Part shown: piece by piece, positions 26,601 through 36,223 of the stretch
Numbering within the stretch: position 1 is the first letter of the stretch
Layout of the letters: each line of letters begins with the position of its first letter
NCBI GenBank assembly: GCA_900708905.1
Contig: CAADRB010000002.1
Span: forward strand, 1,073,841 to 1,137,840
Reading direction: 5' to 3'
Length of the DNA stretch: 64,000 nucleotides
Source of the DNA: Hymenolepis diminuta
Taxonomy: Eukaryota; Platyhelminthes; Cestoda; Cyclophyllidea; Hymenolepididae
Made by a program: the position numbers and the translations under genes
Notes under the pieces: model-generated
What the model was told of the DNA's origin: nothing
Database searches by the model: none
What the model saw: only the letters and a program-made list of their open reading frames with translations

Positions 26601-27045
26601 ACATTTTTCCTCTTTACAGTTTGCTTTCATATTTTCATCAAAATTTTCACAATTTTGTTTTATAAAATATTTAATTTTACACAAAGATCTCACTCGTATT
26701 TTGTTCTTGTTGGTAAAATAACTGTGAATTAAAGGAAATTATATAAAAATTTTATGAAACTTTAATGTAGTAATATCAAAACTTAAAGTTTGTCAGATCC
26801 GCACCGATTTCATTTCATCTAAGTGGCATTTTTAAATTATGGTCGCTTTGTAGGAGTGAAGGTATTAGGAAATCACCAATTTTGAATTATATTTAAATTA
26901 TCATAACTTACCAAAATGATAGTACATATATGCTAATTAATCTTTAATAGGAAAGAGCAGGAGAACAAAATGACATTATCAGACTAAAAATGCGAAAGTA
27001 ACGTACTTTTGCATCACCTTCTGCAGAGGAGTCTCTTTGCATCAT
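8618..27045 (-). CDS. 14-exon gene for a HEAT-repeat protein, SCYL2-like but without a kinase domain (618 aa model)
   Basis: This gene was assembled from 14 exons listed separately. Exon lengths of 39, 144, 267, 123, 117, 274, 119, 152, 32, 65, 381, 29, 65 and 50 nt add to 1857 nt, which is 618 codons plus a stop. Every junction is GT..AG and the phases agree at all 13. Residues about 130-390 form amphipathic helix pairs typical of HEAT repeats. Motifs such as TPAEVKDFILPLVPLCL, DVIENVLLPFAL and AMEILPCLLPHTLN occur in the order and spacing I remember for the SCYL2 HEAT region. SCYL2 family members normally carry a pseudokinase domain first and work in clathrin-linked endosome and trans-Golgi traffic; here only about 130 residues precede the repeats and no kinase motif is visible. 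The tail (about 390-618) is rich in Ser, Asn and Gln. A role as a trafficking scaffold is inference. It could instead be another HEAT scaffold. Confidence 0.6.
9849..9913 (-). CDS. Exon 13, residues 581-602 plus one base
   Basis: The exon begins after a TGTACTTTAG acceptor and ends at a textbook GTAAGT donor. It encodes MEVNLLGQMEANSPLVRKSK then Phe, with Trp581 split across the junction. Its first 42 nt are an imperfect 24-nt tandem duplication: GATGGAAGYAAACT occurs twice. Confidence 0.5.
9914..12275 (-). other. Intron 12 of the HEAT-repeat gene
   Basis: This stretch of about 2.4 kb has no recognisable exon or repeat beyond simple A/T runs. Its limits depend on the microexon at 12276-12304 being real. 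Confidence 0.4.
12276..12304 (-). CDS. Exon 12, 29-nt candidate microexon, residues 572-580 plus two bases
   Basis: The exon VVEGNSLNI lies between a TTTCTCAAAG acceptor and a strong GTAAGT donor. It is exactly the length needed to turn the phase 0 end of exon 11 into the phase 2 entry that exon 13 wants. If it is skipped, exon 13 is read in another frame and stops after 16 residues. Confidence 0.45.
12568..12948 (-). CDS. Exon 11, residues 445-571, Ser/Asn-rich tail
   Basis: The largest exon follows a TTTATTTCAG acceptor and ends at GTAAGT, phase 0 at both ends. Its 127 residues are low-complexity and polar, with Ser-Asn runs (RIPSSSSNNAEYILLPQRPR) and a more conserved-looking block RRRSAIDLRSAVEIFNPMQS near its end, then Gln/Thr/Asn repeats. 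The tail is probably disordered and may hold short binding motifs or phosphorylation sites; that is inference. The opposite strand is open for 124 codons, a shadow of this exon. Confidence 0.75.
12658..12682. repeat. Perfect 10-bp inverted repeat inside exon 11
   Basis: ACGAAGGTCA and TGACCTTCGT flank a 5-base loop ATTGC. In the mRNA this would form a stable hairpin across the codons for the RRSAIDLRS block. It may be a by-product of codon choice. Confidence 0.6.
13463..13527 (-). CDS. Exon 10, residues 423-444
   Basis: This 65-nt exon encodes TSYTNAPRCIQRRGSGNIIL and a final Pro, a basic linker. Of the three frames only this one avoids stops, and it needs the single base left by exon 9. The donor is GTAAGA, phase 0. 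Confidence 0.7.
14458..14489 (-). CDS. Exon 9, 32-nt microexon, residues 412-422
   Basis: This 32-nt exon lies between a TTTTTTAG acceptor and a GTAAGC donor and encodes the linker STSGDNDPRE. It enters in phase 2 and leaves in phase 1, matching both neighbours. Without it exons 8 and 10 do not join in frame, which supports its being real. Confidence 0.65.
16061..16212 (-). CDS. Exon 8, residues 362-411 plus two bases, end of helical region
   Basis: After a TCTTAACAG acceptor it encodes FKYVMSTLYEYLNFLNEANP, the last clear helix, then a polar stretch with SSQSNNQKDTKR. The GTAAGA donor leaves phase 2, completing Gly412 with the first base of exon 9. Confidence 0.75.
16696..16709. repeat. (TA)7 microsatellite
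   Basis: A run of seven TA units lies in intron 7 of the HEAT-repeat gene. Confidence 0.8.
17653..17771 (-). CDS. Exon 7, residues 322-361, HEAT repeat
   Basis: Only one of three frames is open after the acceptor, and it needs one base from exon 6, forming Cys322. The exon encodes LLKTILRERRSILSPSMIAM and then EILPCLLPHTLNKQWQFSE, ending at a GTATGT donor in phase 0. The 'hydrophobic-LP-x-L(L/I)P ... (Q)F' pattern is the part of the protein most like the end of the SCYL2 HEAT region. Confidence 0.75.
18569..18842 (-). CDS. Exon 6, residues 231-321 plus one base, HEAT repeat with Gly/Ser-rich insertion
   Basis: The exon starts at a TCTATAG acceptor with VQSVAIQCVANIISQLPLDV, followed by the HEAT helix IENVLLPFALEATAEA. 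A Gly/Ser/Asn-rich loop (about residues 270-290, including VSGGNGGRSCIQGD) interrupts the repeat before LIPAYLIEFDFFLSEGEPV. The GTAAGC donor leaves phase 1, exactly what exon 7 needs. An earlier GTGCGT after residue 272 leaves phase 0 and would break exon 7, so it is less likely as the main donor. Confidence 0.7.
19767..19883 (-). CDS. Exon 5, residues 192-230, HEAT repeat
   Basis: The exon encodes 39 residues, phase 0 at both ends, after a strong T-rich acceptor and before a GTGAGA donor. It begins TAAMEALPKLAEYPISSETY and is a helix-turn-helix pair in line with the repeats around it. Confidence 0.75.
20640..20900. other. G+C-rich island inside intron 4
   Basis: Within A+T-rich intron sequence, 20640-20900 is visibly close to half G+C, with CpG-containing words such as GTGCGCGCGAG. 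It holds a perfect 8-bp inverted repeat (CGCACTAT / ATAGTGCG) with a 10-base spacer at 20838-20863. A minus-strand frame is open across 20696-20902 but matches no family I know. An old mobile-element piece or a regulatory element would both fit. Confidence 0.4.
21201..21323 (-). CDS. Exon 4, residues 151-191, HEAT repeat
   Basis: The exon encodes 41 residues, phase 0 at both ends, between a TCCTTTAG acceptor and a GTAAGT donor. The segment FVRFLTPAEVKDFILPLVPL matches the pattern of the SCYL2 HEAT repeat in which a helix, a Pro-x-Glu-(Val/Ile)-Lys turn and an 'ILP-hydrophobic' helix follow one another. Confidence 0.75.
21324..24312 (-). other. Intron 3 of the HEAT-repeat gene, largest intron
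   Basis: The intron is about 3 kb of mostly A+T-rich DNA. It holds an (AG)10 microsatellite at 23090-23109 and a short less A+T-rich patch at 23260-23350. I found no internal exon that would keep phase 0, but the weak donor of exon 3 leaves room for one. Confidence 0.45.
23090..23109. repeat. (AG)10 microsatellite
   Basis: Ten uninterrupted AG units lie in intron 3. Confidence 0.9.
24313..24579 (-). CDS. Exon 3, residues 62-150
   Basis: The exon encodes 89 residues, beginning FDWMLAMLDTLAGLLEEIDR and ending ILRQFRNASCVQ. The acceptor is TCCATATAG. The donor GTAATC is the weakest in the gene, so the exact 3' end is less sure. The helix FDWMLAMLDTLAGLLEE directly continues the acidic end of exon 2. 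The last third (SRLLGSKAVDVRSRN onwards) starts the helical-repeat region. No kinase glycine loop, VAIK, HRD or DFG motif is present. Confidence 0.65.
25392..25535 (-). CDS. Exon 2, residues 14-61
   Basis: The exon follows a TTTAACAG acceptor and ends before a GTAAGA donor, phase 0 on both sides. It encodes 48 residues beginning MASSFQDVLSKNTENKF and ending NCDNVFGERDD, predicted to be mainly helical and acidic at the end. Its first codon is an ATG in a good context (A at -3, G at +4), so it is an alternative translation start. Confidence 0.65.
27007..27045 (-). CDS. Exon 1 (candidate first coding exon), residues 1-13
   Basis: The exon reads MMQRDSSAEGDAK from an ATG-ATG pair at 27045 and ends at a GTACGT donor in phase 0, which joins exon 2 in frame. 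The short polar peptide looks like a disordered N-terminus. It was chosen because it is the nearest upstream minus-strand ATG segment with a good donor in the needed phase. If it is wrong, the ATG that opens exon 2 could be the start. Confidence 0.4.
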
Positions 27046-27479
27046 GATAGTAAAGCTTACACAATTAGAAAACAAATCTCAAAGCGCCTTGAGCATTTAA
27101 GGAAACGCATGACTTTAGCGCGCATCATATTGGTCAGCTCCTTAAACCAATTGAAGGCATCGTTGGCTGAACTGTTTATGAATAAAAGTTATATGAATAC
27201 TACTCATGAAGTTTAATTAGTCATTTAAGTGGTCTTAATTGCCATTTGCCTTTAAGCCAAACTAAATATTTCAATCTTCAATATTAATTGTTAATATATT
27301 TTATTAGGAAACCCGGGCGCATATTTTCAGGGTCCATGAAAGGAGTTTGCAAGTTTCATCTCTCGTGCACTAGGTCATTGATTATTAGGGTTCTACGCTC
27401 ACATCTGGATATGTAAAACCACTTGTAAAGAACCGCTGCCATTATTGGATAAACAGGCAGCCAATAATTTATTAAATAT
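27046..27479. other. Presumed 5' flank and promoter region of the HEAT-repeat gene
   Basis: This is the minus-strand upstream side of the candidate start codon. It is A+T-rich. I see no clear TATA box at a believable distance. The position rests only on exon 1 being the true first exon. Confidence 0.25.
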
Positions 27480-27736
27480 TTATTTCAGTGAAGGTCTATT
27501 TATTTTATCAATTGTAAAGCATTCATTTTTGCTAAAAGTCCACATCTCTCTTCTTCTTGAGGTCTGAGTAGTGTGTAGATTTTTAAAGGGCAACTGAGCA
27601 GTTATAAACCATTTCATTGCCTCTCGGATGACTGTCCAATTCTCAGCCCTAAACTTGTTATCTTCGTTATGATACACCTTAAGTGCTCTCCTTAAAATGA
27701 AAGTGCTCTCATCTTCCCCTAAAAGTACTTTCTTCC
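27480..27736 (-). pseudogene. Coding-like fragment of unknown family, possibly a terminal exon or gene remnant
   Basis: On the minus strand, after a T-rich CAAG acceptor, the frame runs 84 codons from KKVLLGEDESTFILRRALKV through NWTVIREAMKWFITAQLPF to a TAA at 27480-27482, with AATAAA overlapping the stop. It is rich in Lys, Glu, Arg and Trp, unlike most chance frames here, which are rich in Phe, Ile, Leu and Asn. The same frame continues upstream across one in-frame TAA into a further open stretch (ITDNKTTSLKHIWESEGL). The gap is too short for an intron, so if real this is a broken gene. I do not recognise the family. Confidence 0.25.
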
Positions 27737-28904
27737 CTTGAAAAAAATTTTATATTTCTGTACACAAGCCCTCTGATTCCCAAATATGTTTTAAACTGGT
27801 AGTTTTATTGTCCGTAATACCGTTAATCTGAAAAGTAGCCCAAGTTAAATTTGTTTATAAGAAACAGCAGATATTGGCCTATGTTTTTTCAACTTTATAA
27901 TCTAATTAAATGCGCTCTCATTATCAAATAGAAATCTTATAAGACTATTGGAGTGTTTTTGAAGATACGGCAACAAGAGAAAGACACTAAGAGAAAAATT
28001 TCGTCTGTAGTGTCACCAACTTGCCAACTAAATCATGCAATAAATTATCGTAAAGATTAAGAAAGGGGATATGCATAATAAGGTCAAAATTATGAAACTG
28101 AGTCATAACAGTCATATGAAATAGTTTTATGTTTACATACAGGGCTGGTTACTACGGTTAAACAAGTACGCCATATGACGTCTGACCAAAATGTCATAAG
28201 TTTCACCAGACATATTTATGGAAATATCGGATGAGCTAACTACATGTTCGGAACGATTTCTATCGTATTAGCATTAAGTTATTAAGTCTATCAATAGAAG
28301 TAAATAAGTAGGGAAGTAACTTATAGATCAAAAAACAAATTTAAAATTAGAAATCCATTTTAGTGACTGGAATGCTAAATAAATAGAAAGTGATTTCAAA
28401 TTGTTTATAACCCTATATTAAATGTTTTGATGGTTTAGTAAAAAGAGCGTCTCAATATTTGATGGTAACCCTCTTGCAGATTTAGTCCTCAAAAAAGCTG
28501 AGTTCAAGAAGAAAATAAGAGAATTAGAAGTCTCTAGAATTAGTTTAGCGATAAACTGGAATAAGATACTAGTTTGAATTTATCTTATTTGATATCAGCC
28601 GCCAACTCATTAATGTTCTTACTCTGTTCAGCCTGCAGTATGAACACAGTTAACAAAAGTTCGTGTTGGCAAAGTGTTTAGTCATTTGTACTTTTCTATG
28701 TAGCAAATAAATCGTCTACTTTGGCGGATGAATTAATCTTGATAAGGAAAAGTAAAACTTTTATCGGACGGCCATGAATCATCAGCCCTGGTTAACCCAA
28801 GAAAGCAATAATATTTTCTTTCAGAGAAATAATTGAGATGGGAAATGGTTGTAAGATAGTGAACTGATATAAATTTAAGTTAGAATTGGTGAATTTGATT
28901 TCAG

Positions 28905-29031
28905 TTATATCATACGTTTGAAATTAAGATTGCCGGTATATTCAAAATAAATTATGTTGGCGGTGAAGTGATCAACCTGCTCGCCTGCGGTGTCAGATAT
29001 CCCAGCTACGGTGTCTATTGGCCCAAATTAA
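28905..29031 (+). CDS. Isolated candidate exon of unknown family
   Basis: The 127-nt segment lies between a strong acceptor (TTTGATTTCAG) and a GTGAGC donor on the plus strand. It is less A+T-rich than its surroundings and encodes LYHTFEIKIAGIFKINYVGG then EVINLLACGVRYPSYGVYWP. Neighbouring plus-strand open stretches at 28425-28573 and 29479-29650 could belong with it, but phases do not clearly join. No family is recognised, and an open run of this length is expected by chance somewhere in the window. Confidence 0.2.
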
Positions 29032-32000
29032 GTGAGCGGAATAGCCAAGCATACTGTTATGTCTGGCTAATAAAATTTATGGCAAAATTCGGAATACCAT
29101 GATGCTCAAGTTTATCATTTGGAAATACTTTCCTAAAAAGGGATCTGAAGATCAGATAACTGCTAAGTTCTTTGTGCAAATATTGGGCTTTCAATGAAAA
29201 TACACTTTAAGATTACTAATATAGATTAAGAGCATGTTAAGTGCTGCCACAATTGTTCATTGAGATATAAGCAAGAACTTTGATTTCTCATGATCTTAGA
29301 TATATTCTAATGACATTTTCCACTAATTAGATTGGAGGTTTATTTTTAAAAATGCTGTATTAGTACAGTATTTGCACGGTATTTTGATAATTACTCATAT
29401 ACACAATACGTCACTTTAATATCCAGAGGAAAGTAATTTAACAATAGTAGTAATAATATCTTTTCAACTTTTTCAGAACTTTTCGCCTTCAATGGCAGAG
29501 AATTGGGCTAATACAGAAATGAAAATTTTATTTAATTTTCCGAATTTTATGAGAATTCGTGATCTAAAGAACCCAATTTGGAATCCAATGACTTTGAAAT
29601 ACCTTTATTCATTTTTTGGAATTATTATGTTGCATTTAAAGTACAGATAATTAGACAGATTATAATATTATTGAAGTAATTTTAACATTTAAAGCTCATT
29701 AAAGACTCGGAGAATTCGATAAATTCAAAAATGAGTCAAGTGTATTTAGATAATAATTTAACCGACCTAGCGCCCTTAATAATAACAGCGATTGTACATT
29801 TACACTCTATTTAGACTTGCTGTCAACAAGGTCCTTTGTGTAAAATCATCACTTTAATTTACATATTTAGCATACTTATTGCAATATCATGGCTAAATGT
29901 TTGTGTTAGCATTAATGTTCGTAGCACAGCAAAAATTTTTGTAAGTTTTAATTATGAGAAAGCATCAGGATAAGTCGAACAGCGAACCAATCCAAGGGGA
30001 TACTGCCAATCCTATATTTTTGAATTCAGAAGCATTTCTTGTACGCATTTTCAAGACGGGAAAATTAAATTCATAAGTTCTAACGTTTAATCTTCTTCCT
30101 TTGACTCACAGGTTCATTGGTGAAGTTATGTATACCATATACGATGCCTACAGGTCAGTTAATTGAATTATGTGATATTGCAGAGGCATGTTTTTTCACA
30201 ACATTTGCATACCCAATTTTAAACTCCATTGTGTTTGTTCGAACTCCCTTGGAGTGGGAATTTACAATTCTACTGATGAGATTTGACATTTTCGACTGTT
30301 TAGCCATGACCCACCTGTCAAACCAAAGTTATCCCCGGCATTTTGACTTGTTTTCTTTGACAATGACTCTATTTAAGCATATCAGTTCTCCTTAGTACTT
30401 GACGTTCTGAAGAAATATTGGGGTTAAAGAACGGGAAAACTTTTCATAACACTTCAAAGATTAATTTTTCTTCGTTAAACCTTGTCATTTGTTCACTTTT
30501 CAAAGTCATTTTTTGGCCAACCTTATAAATTGTCTCCGGAGAAAGTTCAAAGAATTAAATTTAAACGTCGTAAATAAGAAAGTATCTTAAACCGGGAATG
30601 CTTGATTTCCCAAAATGCAGGATCGCCGTTTTTTACTCAAATAAACCCAATTAAAGACAAAGTTTTTCCGAAGTCAAATTCTAGCTTGAATAAGTCAAAT
30701 TTAAAACAAACTAAATTTACAAGTTAGTTAATTTAGACGTTGGGCTTCAACATTTTCCTTATTCGAAGTCGTAAATATGCTCTCCCTCAGCAAATTGTTA
30801 ACACATTTATTCTGAGAACGAGTATCATTAATAAATAGAATAAACTAAAGTGTGGCAGCTCATTTAATACTTGATGTAAATTAATAAATGCGAATGTATT
30901 AATCATAAGTAATAGTTGTGGCATCCAGCTCCTCACTATCTAGTCGCCCATCTGAGATGGGGCGACCTGGACATGACTGAACCCCCTCCTATCATAAGGT
31001 GTTGCATATTCCTCTATCTTATTAGTTGTAATTGGCACAATATACTAAAACTTAATCTATTTTAGTTCATGCTCTTTCGGAAATTTAAAGCTAATCGAAA
31101 ATTAGTGAACCCAGTTTAAACAGACGTCATATCGGTTACGTCAAGATTGCAAAGAAAAAGGAGTAAATGTAGTTACCCCTCTAATTATTTTGCTTTCCAT
31201 CGTGTTTTTAAATAATATTTTTGCATCCAAGATCATCCTACGAAGTACAATTATAAGGAAAATGGGACTCAAGTCAATTTCCTCGAAGGTAACAAAATTT
31301 TTGGAAGCCAATAATCCAATTTTACTGGAGTCCAAATTGTATCTCGGATATGGGTCGCAACTAAGCAAATTCATTGATTATAGTAGTGTCAATCAGTTTT
31401 TACAAATATTCGTCACCGTGATTTTTACTGCAGTGACGTCTCTATAGCTTAAATTAAAAAGAAAATTGTAACTTCCTCGCCAAATAATTGTTTTAGCTGC
31501 TATAAAAGGACATATTTCAATAAATCATGATTATTCGATGTTGTCCTGGTTATAGTTTAAACATGTTTTAAGATGTGCTCTGGGGTAAATTCTGCTACAT
31601 TAACAGTAATTTAGGAATGTGATAAAGATAAATTCTATTATGAAATTCACAGTTGATCTTTGCTTGCCATGAATTCATCAAGACTCTATTTCGATTTTCT
31701 GTTCCTTTTTAAAAATTGACGTGGGAAATCGTGCGTAAGGCTTTTGTTTATGGCAGGCATTATGATAGTTATTTTTAAAGGGATTAAATTTGTTAATAAG
31801 AGGTAGCGGTGAGCGTTTAGCCCTTATAAGCTATTGTTTATAGTTTTGACACCAACTTTTTCCTTAATAGAAGAATTTGTGGGCCTAAAATGGTTGAGAT
31901 CCCTTGCAGGTACGTAACGGGGTTGAGGGGTGCACTTTCTTATACTTCCAGATGGTATGGTCGGACTATATTTTGACTCGTTGTCTGTACTATCATGTTT

Positions 32001-35000
32001 TTTGAAACCAATGTATACGAATGCAATTAGCCTATTTCCCTTGTACTCAAATCGATTCCGTATTTGACCCGTTATCATTTACTCTTTGCAGACGCTTCGT
32101 TCTTCTTGGTTTCTATTTTGATCTCTTATTTTCATCCGGATTTAGTCTCTAGCCAACTTTTGGGGTTCTTATTTGTAAAATGTGAGTGCTACGACCAGTA
32201 ACAAGAAAATTGTATAAGGTTTTAAAAAATTTTCTTTATTCTTACAATTTGGTGATCCTGATTTGTACATCAAAGCGGTTTAGCATATCAAATTAAATCC
32301 AGATAAGCCAAAATCTAGACTTTCGGAGGGGGAGGCATTTGAAATTAATTAAGCAAAAGGTAAACCACGTTTTCAGGGTTTTAGTTAGTAGTTGTTGATG
32401 ACAATTGAGCTCCACTATCATTTTGAACAATCAGGTTTTTTTCTTGAAGCACAAAGAGCCATATTGGACGGGTAAATTTTGATTAAATCCATGGTTCACG
32501 AACAAAGATAGGTTCGTCACACGTTTGGTTATAGGACAGTTTACGCTAAGAAAGTTTAGAAAAAGGTTGTTTTTATAATAGTGCATGTCATTTCTTTCTT
32601 TGAATGACTTGTACTTATTTTACTAAATTTACTTTCACTTCAGTGGATACTGACTGAACGTCATTATTGCAAGTTAATATCACTTCTTCAAAGATGGCGA
32701 TTGGGTCCGTTTGGGTTTCTCAATTAAAAGAGAAGCAAGTGACTACTAGCACATTAACAACTAACAAATTCACTAGAGCATGCTTTAAGTTTGAAGGAAT
32801 GATTTTTAGTTTATAAAGGACAAATCAGAAATTCAAACAAAGTTGTATTGGGGTGGAAGGGAGGAGGGAACCTGGATTCAGGATATAAATCTAATTATGC
32901 TTCCACAATTTGGTGTATTCAATCCTGCAGGTCTCAACGCTAACGAGTGAAATATTTAATATATCAAAAGCCTACAATTTTGTATCCTTGTTATACGGAC
33001 TCAATAAGAAATACGCTAAGCAATCTTGAATTTTTCTACAGATTTCATCTTCAATTTTGGCATAAATTTGAACTACTAACATGAAGTGGCAATTCAAGCG
33101 ACGTGGTTCATCATAGCAGCCGAAATTTCAAAAGCAAATTTAAGACCAAAACTAAAGTTAATTTATATAACGTGAAACATTGGAAGAGTAAATTGCGTCA
33201 TATCAACTAGCGCATCAGTGAAAATTAAAGACAAACAGGAAGTGGTCATATTTTATATGATCTAACTCAAGACGCTAGAATCAGAAGGTAGTCGGTCAAT
33301 AAGCACTGAACATCATAGATAGGCATTCGCTTCAATTTAGGGGACAGATCATGAACTTTAAATTCTGGAGTGTGAAGTGTTCATTTAGTACAAGCATGAA
33401 ATGAGGAAAAAATGTTTGATACTTTGAAGTTGCCTTCAGTATTTTTTTAACTCCTACTTCTTTTATTATTCAATTTATTTCAGTTGGTTCCCGCAATAAA
33501 AAGTTGTAAAATATCTTGTGTATTTTTAAGGGTAATAAAGTGAAATGTGTCTGACATAGGGGCTAAGTAAAAATGTCCAGAAAATCCTGATGTAATACAC
33601 TTTAACCAGATCACGTTATAATTTATTATTTTGATTACAAGTGCTCGAGCAGACATTTGAAGCTAGGGGAAGCCAATTGTACTCAAGCAACTGTCTTTGA
33701 GAGGACTTTTGTCATGTTCCCAATTACGAGGAGTCCGGATGTCCCATAATGTTAGTCAGAATAGCAGGAGAGAAGAAAGCTTGGGATTTTGTAAATCTTC
33801 ACCCCAAACATGGTGAAAGAAGGAGTACCATTTAATGGAAATGAAGAATAAGCAGACATGAGTAAATACCTTTAGGATTTTCAAAACAAACCTTGGGGTC
33901 ATGTACCTTTGGACGAATATTCAAACTAGACACGAGTCGTCCATTAGTTAATAATAATAGCTTGAGTTCCAAATTACTTATGTGTTCTATGTTGGCGCGT
34001 CTAATATTTTGTAAAAATGAAAGCATTTTTAATCGAAGACCCACTAACATGCTGTTTAAGAGGCGATTTAGAATAAACTTTTACATCGCGTATCAATGAC
34101 ATTCTTGACAAAATAATAGACTCGTATTGTGAAAGAGAATGTCGTTGCAACCATTTTAGGGTTAACAAGCTTTCAACAGAGGTCTAGCAAATATTACTCC
34201 CGGGTCACGTGAGTAGTTTAATTATTTCCATAATAAATAAAGCACTTGAAATCGCGTGATAGTTCGGCATGATAACTTGAGGTTATAATGGGTAATTAAG
34301 CTCATCTATTTCTGGAAATGACGCGTAATCATATATTCTTGTCGTTAGCCTTGAAAGAGAGGTAATTGACTCGCGAGCACAGAAATAAAATGTTAGTTTG
34401 ATGGGACGTAGTTAATTTGACCATTATCCCTCAAACTAGATAGACTATGTGTAGATAGTTTCGTTGTCACTGTACCCCCTAAAGATAGTTTCATACTTGA
34501 TCTAACCCAACAGATCATTTAATTTGCAATCTTTTATATGATAAATTGAGGTTGGCAAAGCAGGGACTCTGAAATATGCTTTACAGTAATCATTGTAGTT
34601 AGCAGTATAAAATCCGAATCGTGTGCTGCGGCAAAGTTATTTTATCGCAAGGATGCGGAACAGTTTGAATATGTTTGGGAAAATCCTTTCTCTACAAGCC
34701 ATAATGAATCATTTGAGTATTTTTATTGAGTCCATTCACTTGTGTCCATTATATGATTTATTACATGAATATTGGCTGCTTGAGATTCGTGATCCCAAGG
34801 TATTTTAAAGTCCATCCTCAATATGTCGCTCCAGGAATTTTATTATTAATAAAGTCATTGAAGTTATGAACTGTTAATTGAAATCCTTTCCTCTAGGCTT
34901 TATAATATTTCTGTCTTTTTAAAAACGGAGAATTTCAATAAATACGCTTTTTTGGTCTTTCATACTCACGTATATTTTGGACACTTGAGAAATGACTTAC

Positions 35001-36121
35001 GCATGACAGAAACAGATATAAACTCCATACATAGTGATGCGAATCGCATTTACTTAGGTCACTTAAGCATTCTAGTAGAATGCGACGGTTGGATGATTAA
35101 AAATCAAGATACTAATTTTTAATAAAGTATTCCTTCAAGAGAAAGCTTTCATTCACAGAGGTCATTGCACCGCGTCTTTAATTACAGAAAAGGAAGGGGA
35201 TCGCTTGAGCAAAGCATTACCTTTTTCGACCACATTGCGGAAATCAGGTGAGTCATACAATAAAATTAATACTTTGGTGTCATATTCTTTTGCTCAACAC
35301 GTGCACTTTTATATAACAAATGATATATGCTTTAATTCAATGTAATATATTCTTGCAAAAAACGTTTTTAAGAATAGTCACATAATTAGTTTTATAATTT
35401 ATGACAATCCAAAATATGCTTCATTTTTAATCAAGGGAACAAATATACATTCGGAACACTGAACGGTGCGATAAGTGGTGAAAATCATAGGGTCAGGAAA
35501 GAATAGTGAACAAAACTAAAACATTTACAGACTGAGCTAAGAATTTATGAAACTATTCGCTTTTTGCTCAAACAATACAATTCACTATTTATATCATCAT
35601 ATTCCGAATTTCAGGTTTAGACCTTAAGGTGGCCGGGCGAATTCAATTCTAGGAAGCTCAGATCTTCTTTGTCAGCTATTAAATTGAATGGTTGATGGTG
35701 TCATCTCAAGAGACTTACCTTTTAAAACTATGAAAAGCAAGAATATACTACTCGAAATGTAATAATATATTAAGGCTTGGAAATTAGATAATGGTTTGAT
35801 TCATTTCAAGGTTCAGTACTTCGTATTAGGATGTTAGATTTTGTATGCTCTTTTGGACAAATATTTATTTTCATAGATCATTTACCTGAATACTCACTCT
35901 GCTGTCAACTAAAATACGCAAAATTACATTTAATCCAGAAACGTTTAATAAGAAGGTGGATCAACTGAATGCCAATGGGTAAAATTACCGCGGTTAATCT
36001 AAGCAATAAGAATAATAGTGAATTCACATATATCAATAAAACATTTGGCGAAATGAATATTTTTGTTCTTCGGTCATACAAAGTCACCATCATTACTAAT
36101 AGGTGACCCGAAATTACTTAC
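29032..36121. other. A+T-rich DNA without recognisable genes
   Basis: Open frames at 30117-30395, 31141-31447, 31824-32078 and 33832-34099 are of chance length, and several overlap an equally open frame on the other strand. No RNA gene or mobile element was recognised. Confidence 0.55.
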
Positions 36122-36223
36122 ATCATATAACAACGTGTGTGCTTCTTGATCTTGAGTCACGCTTGATGGCACACATTGCCACCTTCCACTTTCGTTTTTT
36201 TCACTTTGAATGTACTTATGTCT
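36122..36223 (-). CDS. Isolated candidate exon of unknown family
   Basis: A 102-nt minus-strand segment has a CTGCAG acceptor and a perfect GTAAGT donor, phase 0 on both sides. It reads RHKYIQSEKNESGRWQCVPS then SVTQDQEAHTLLYD. It lies in a less A+T-rich island (36100-36760) that is also open on the plus strand at 36571-36690 (VRSPSFRTPMADLRLVGEET). I recognise no family and found no convincing partner exon. Confidence 0.2.

Noticed and set aside
31141..31447. Two overlapping open frames on opposite strands
   Set aside because: Both are about 80 codons and neither shows motifs or splice context; the overlap is better explained by a local lack of stop trinucleotides.
2004..33320. Similar blocks GGTCAATARGCACT near 2004 and 33296
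   Set aside because: Similarity fades after about 20 bases. I could not extend it into a credible repeat by eye.
34994..35050. Possible minus-strand first exon MRFASLCMEFISVSVM before a GTAAGT
   Set aside because: It resembles a signal peptide and has a good donor, but no downstream exon in the right phase was found, so it cannot be supported as a gene.
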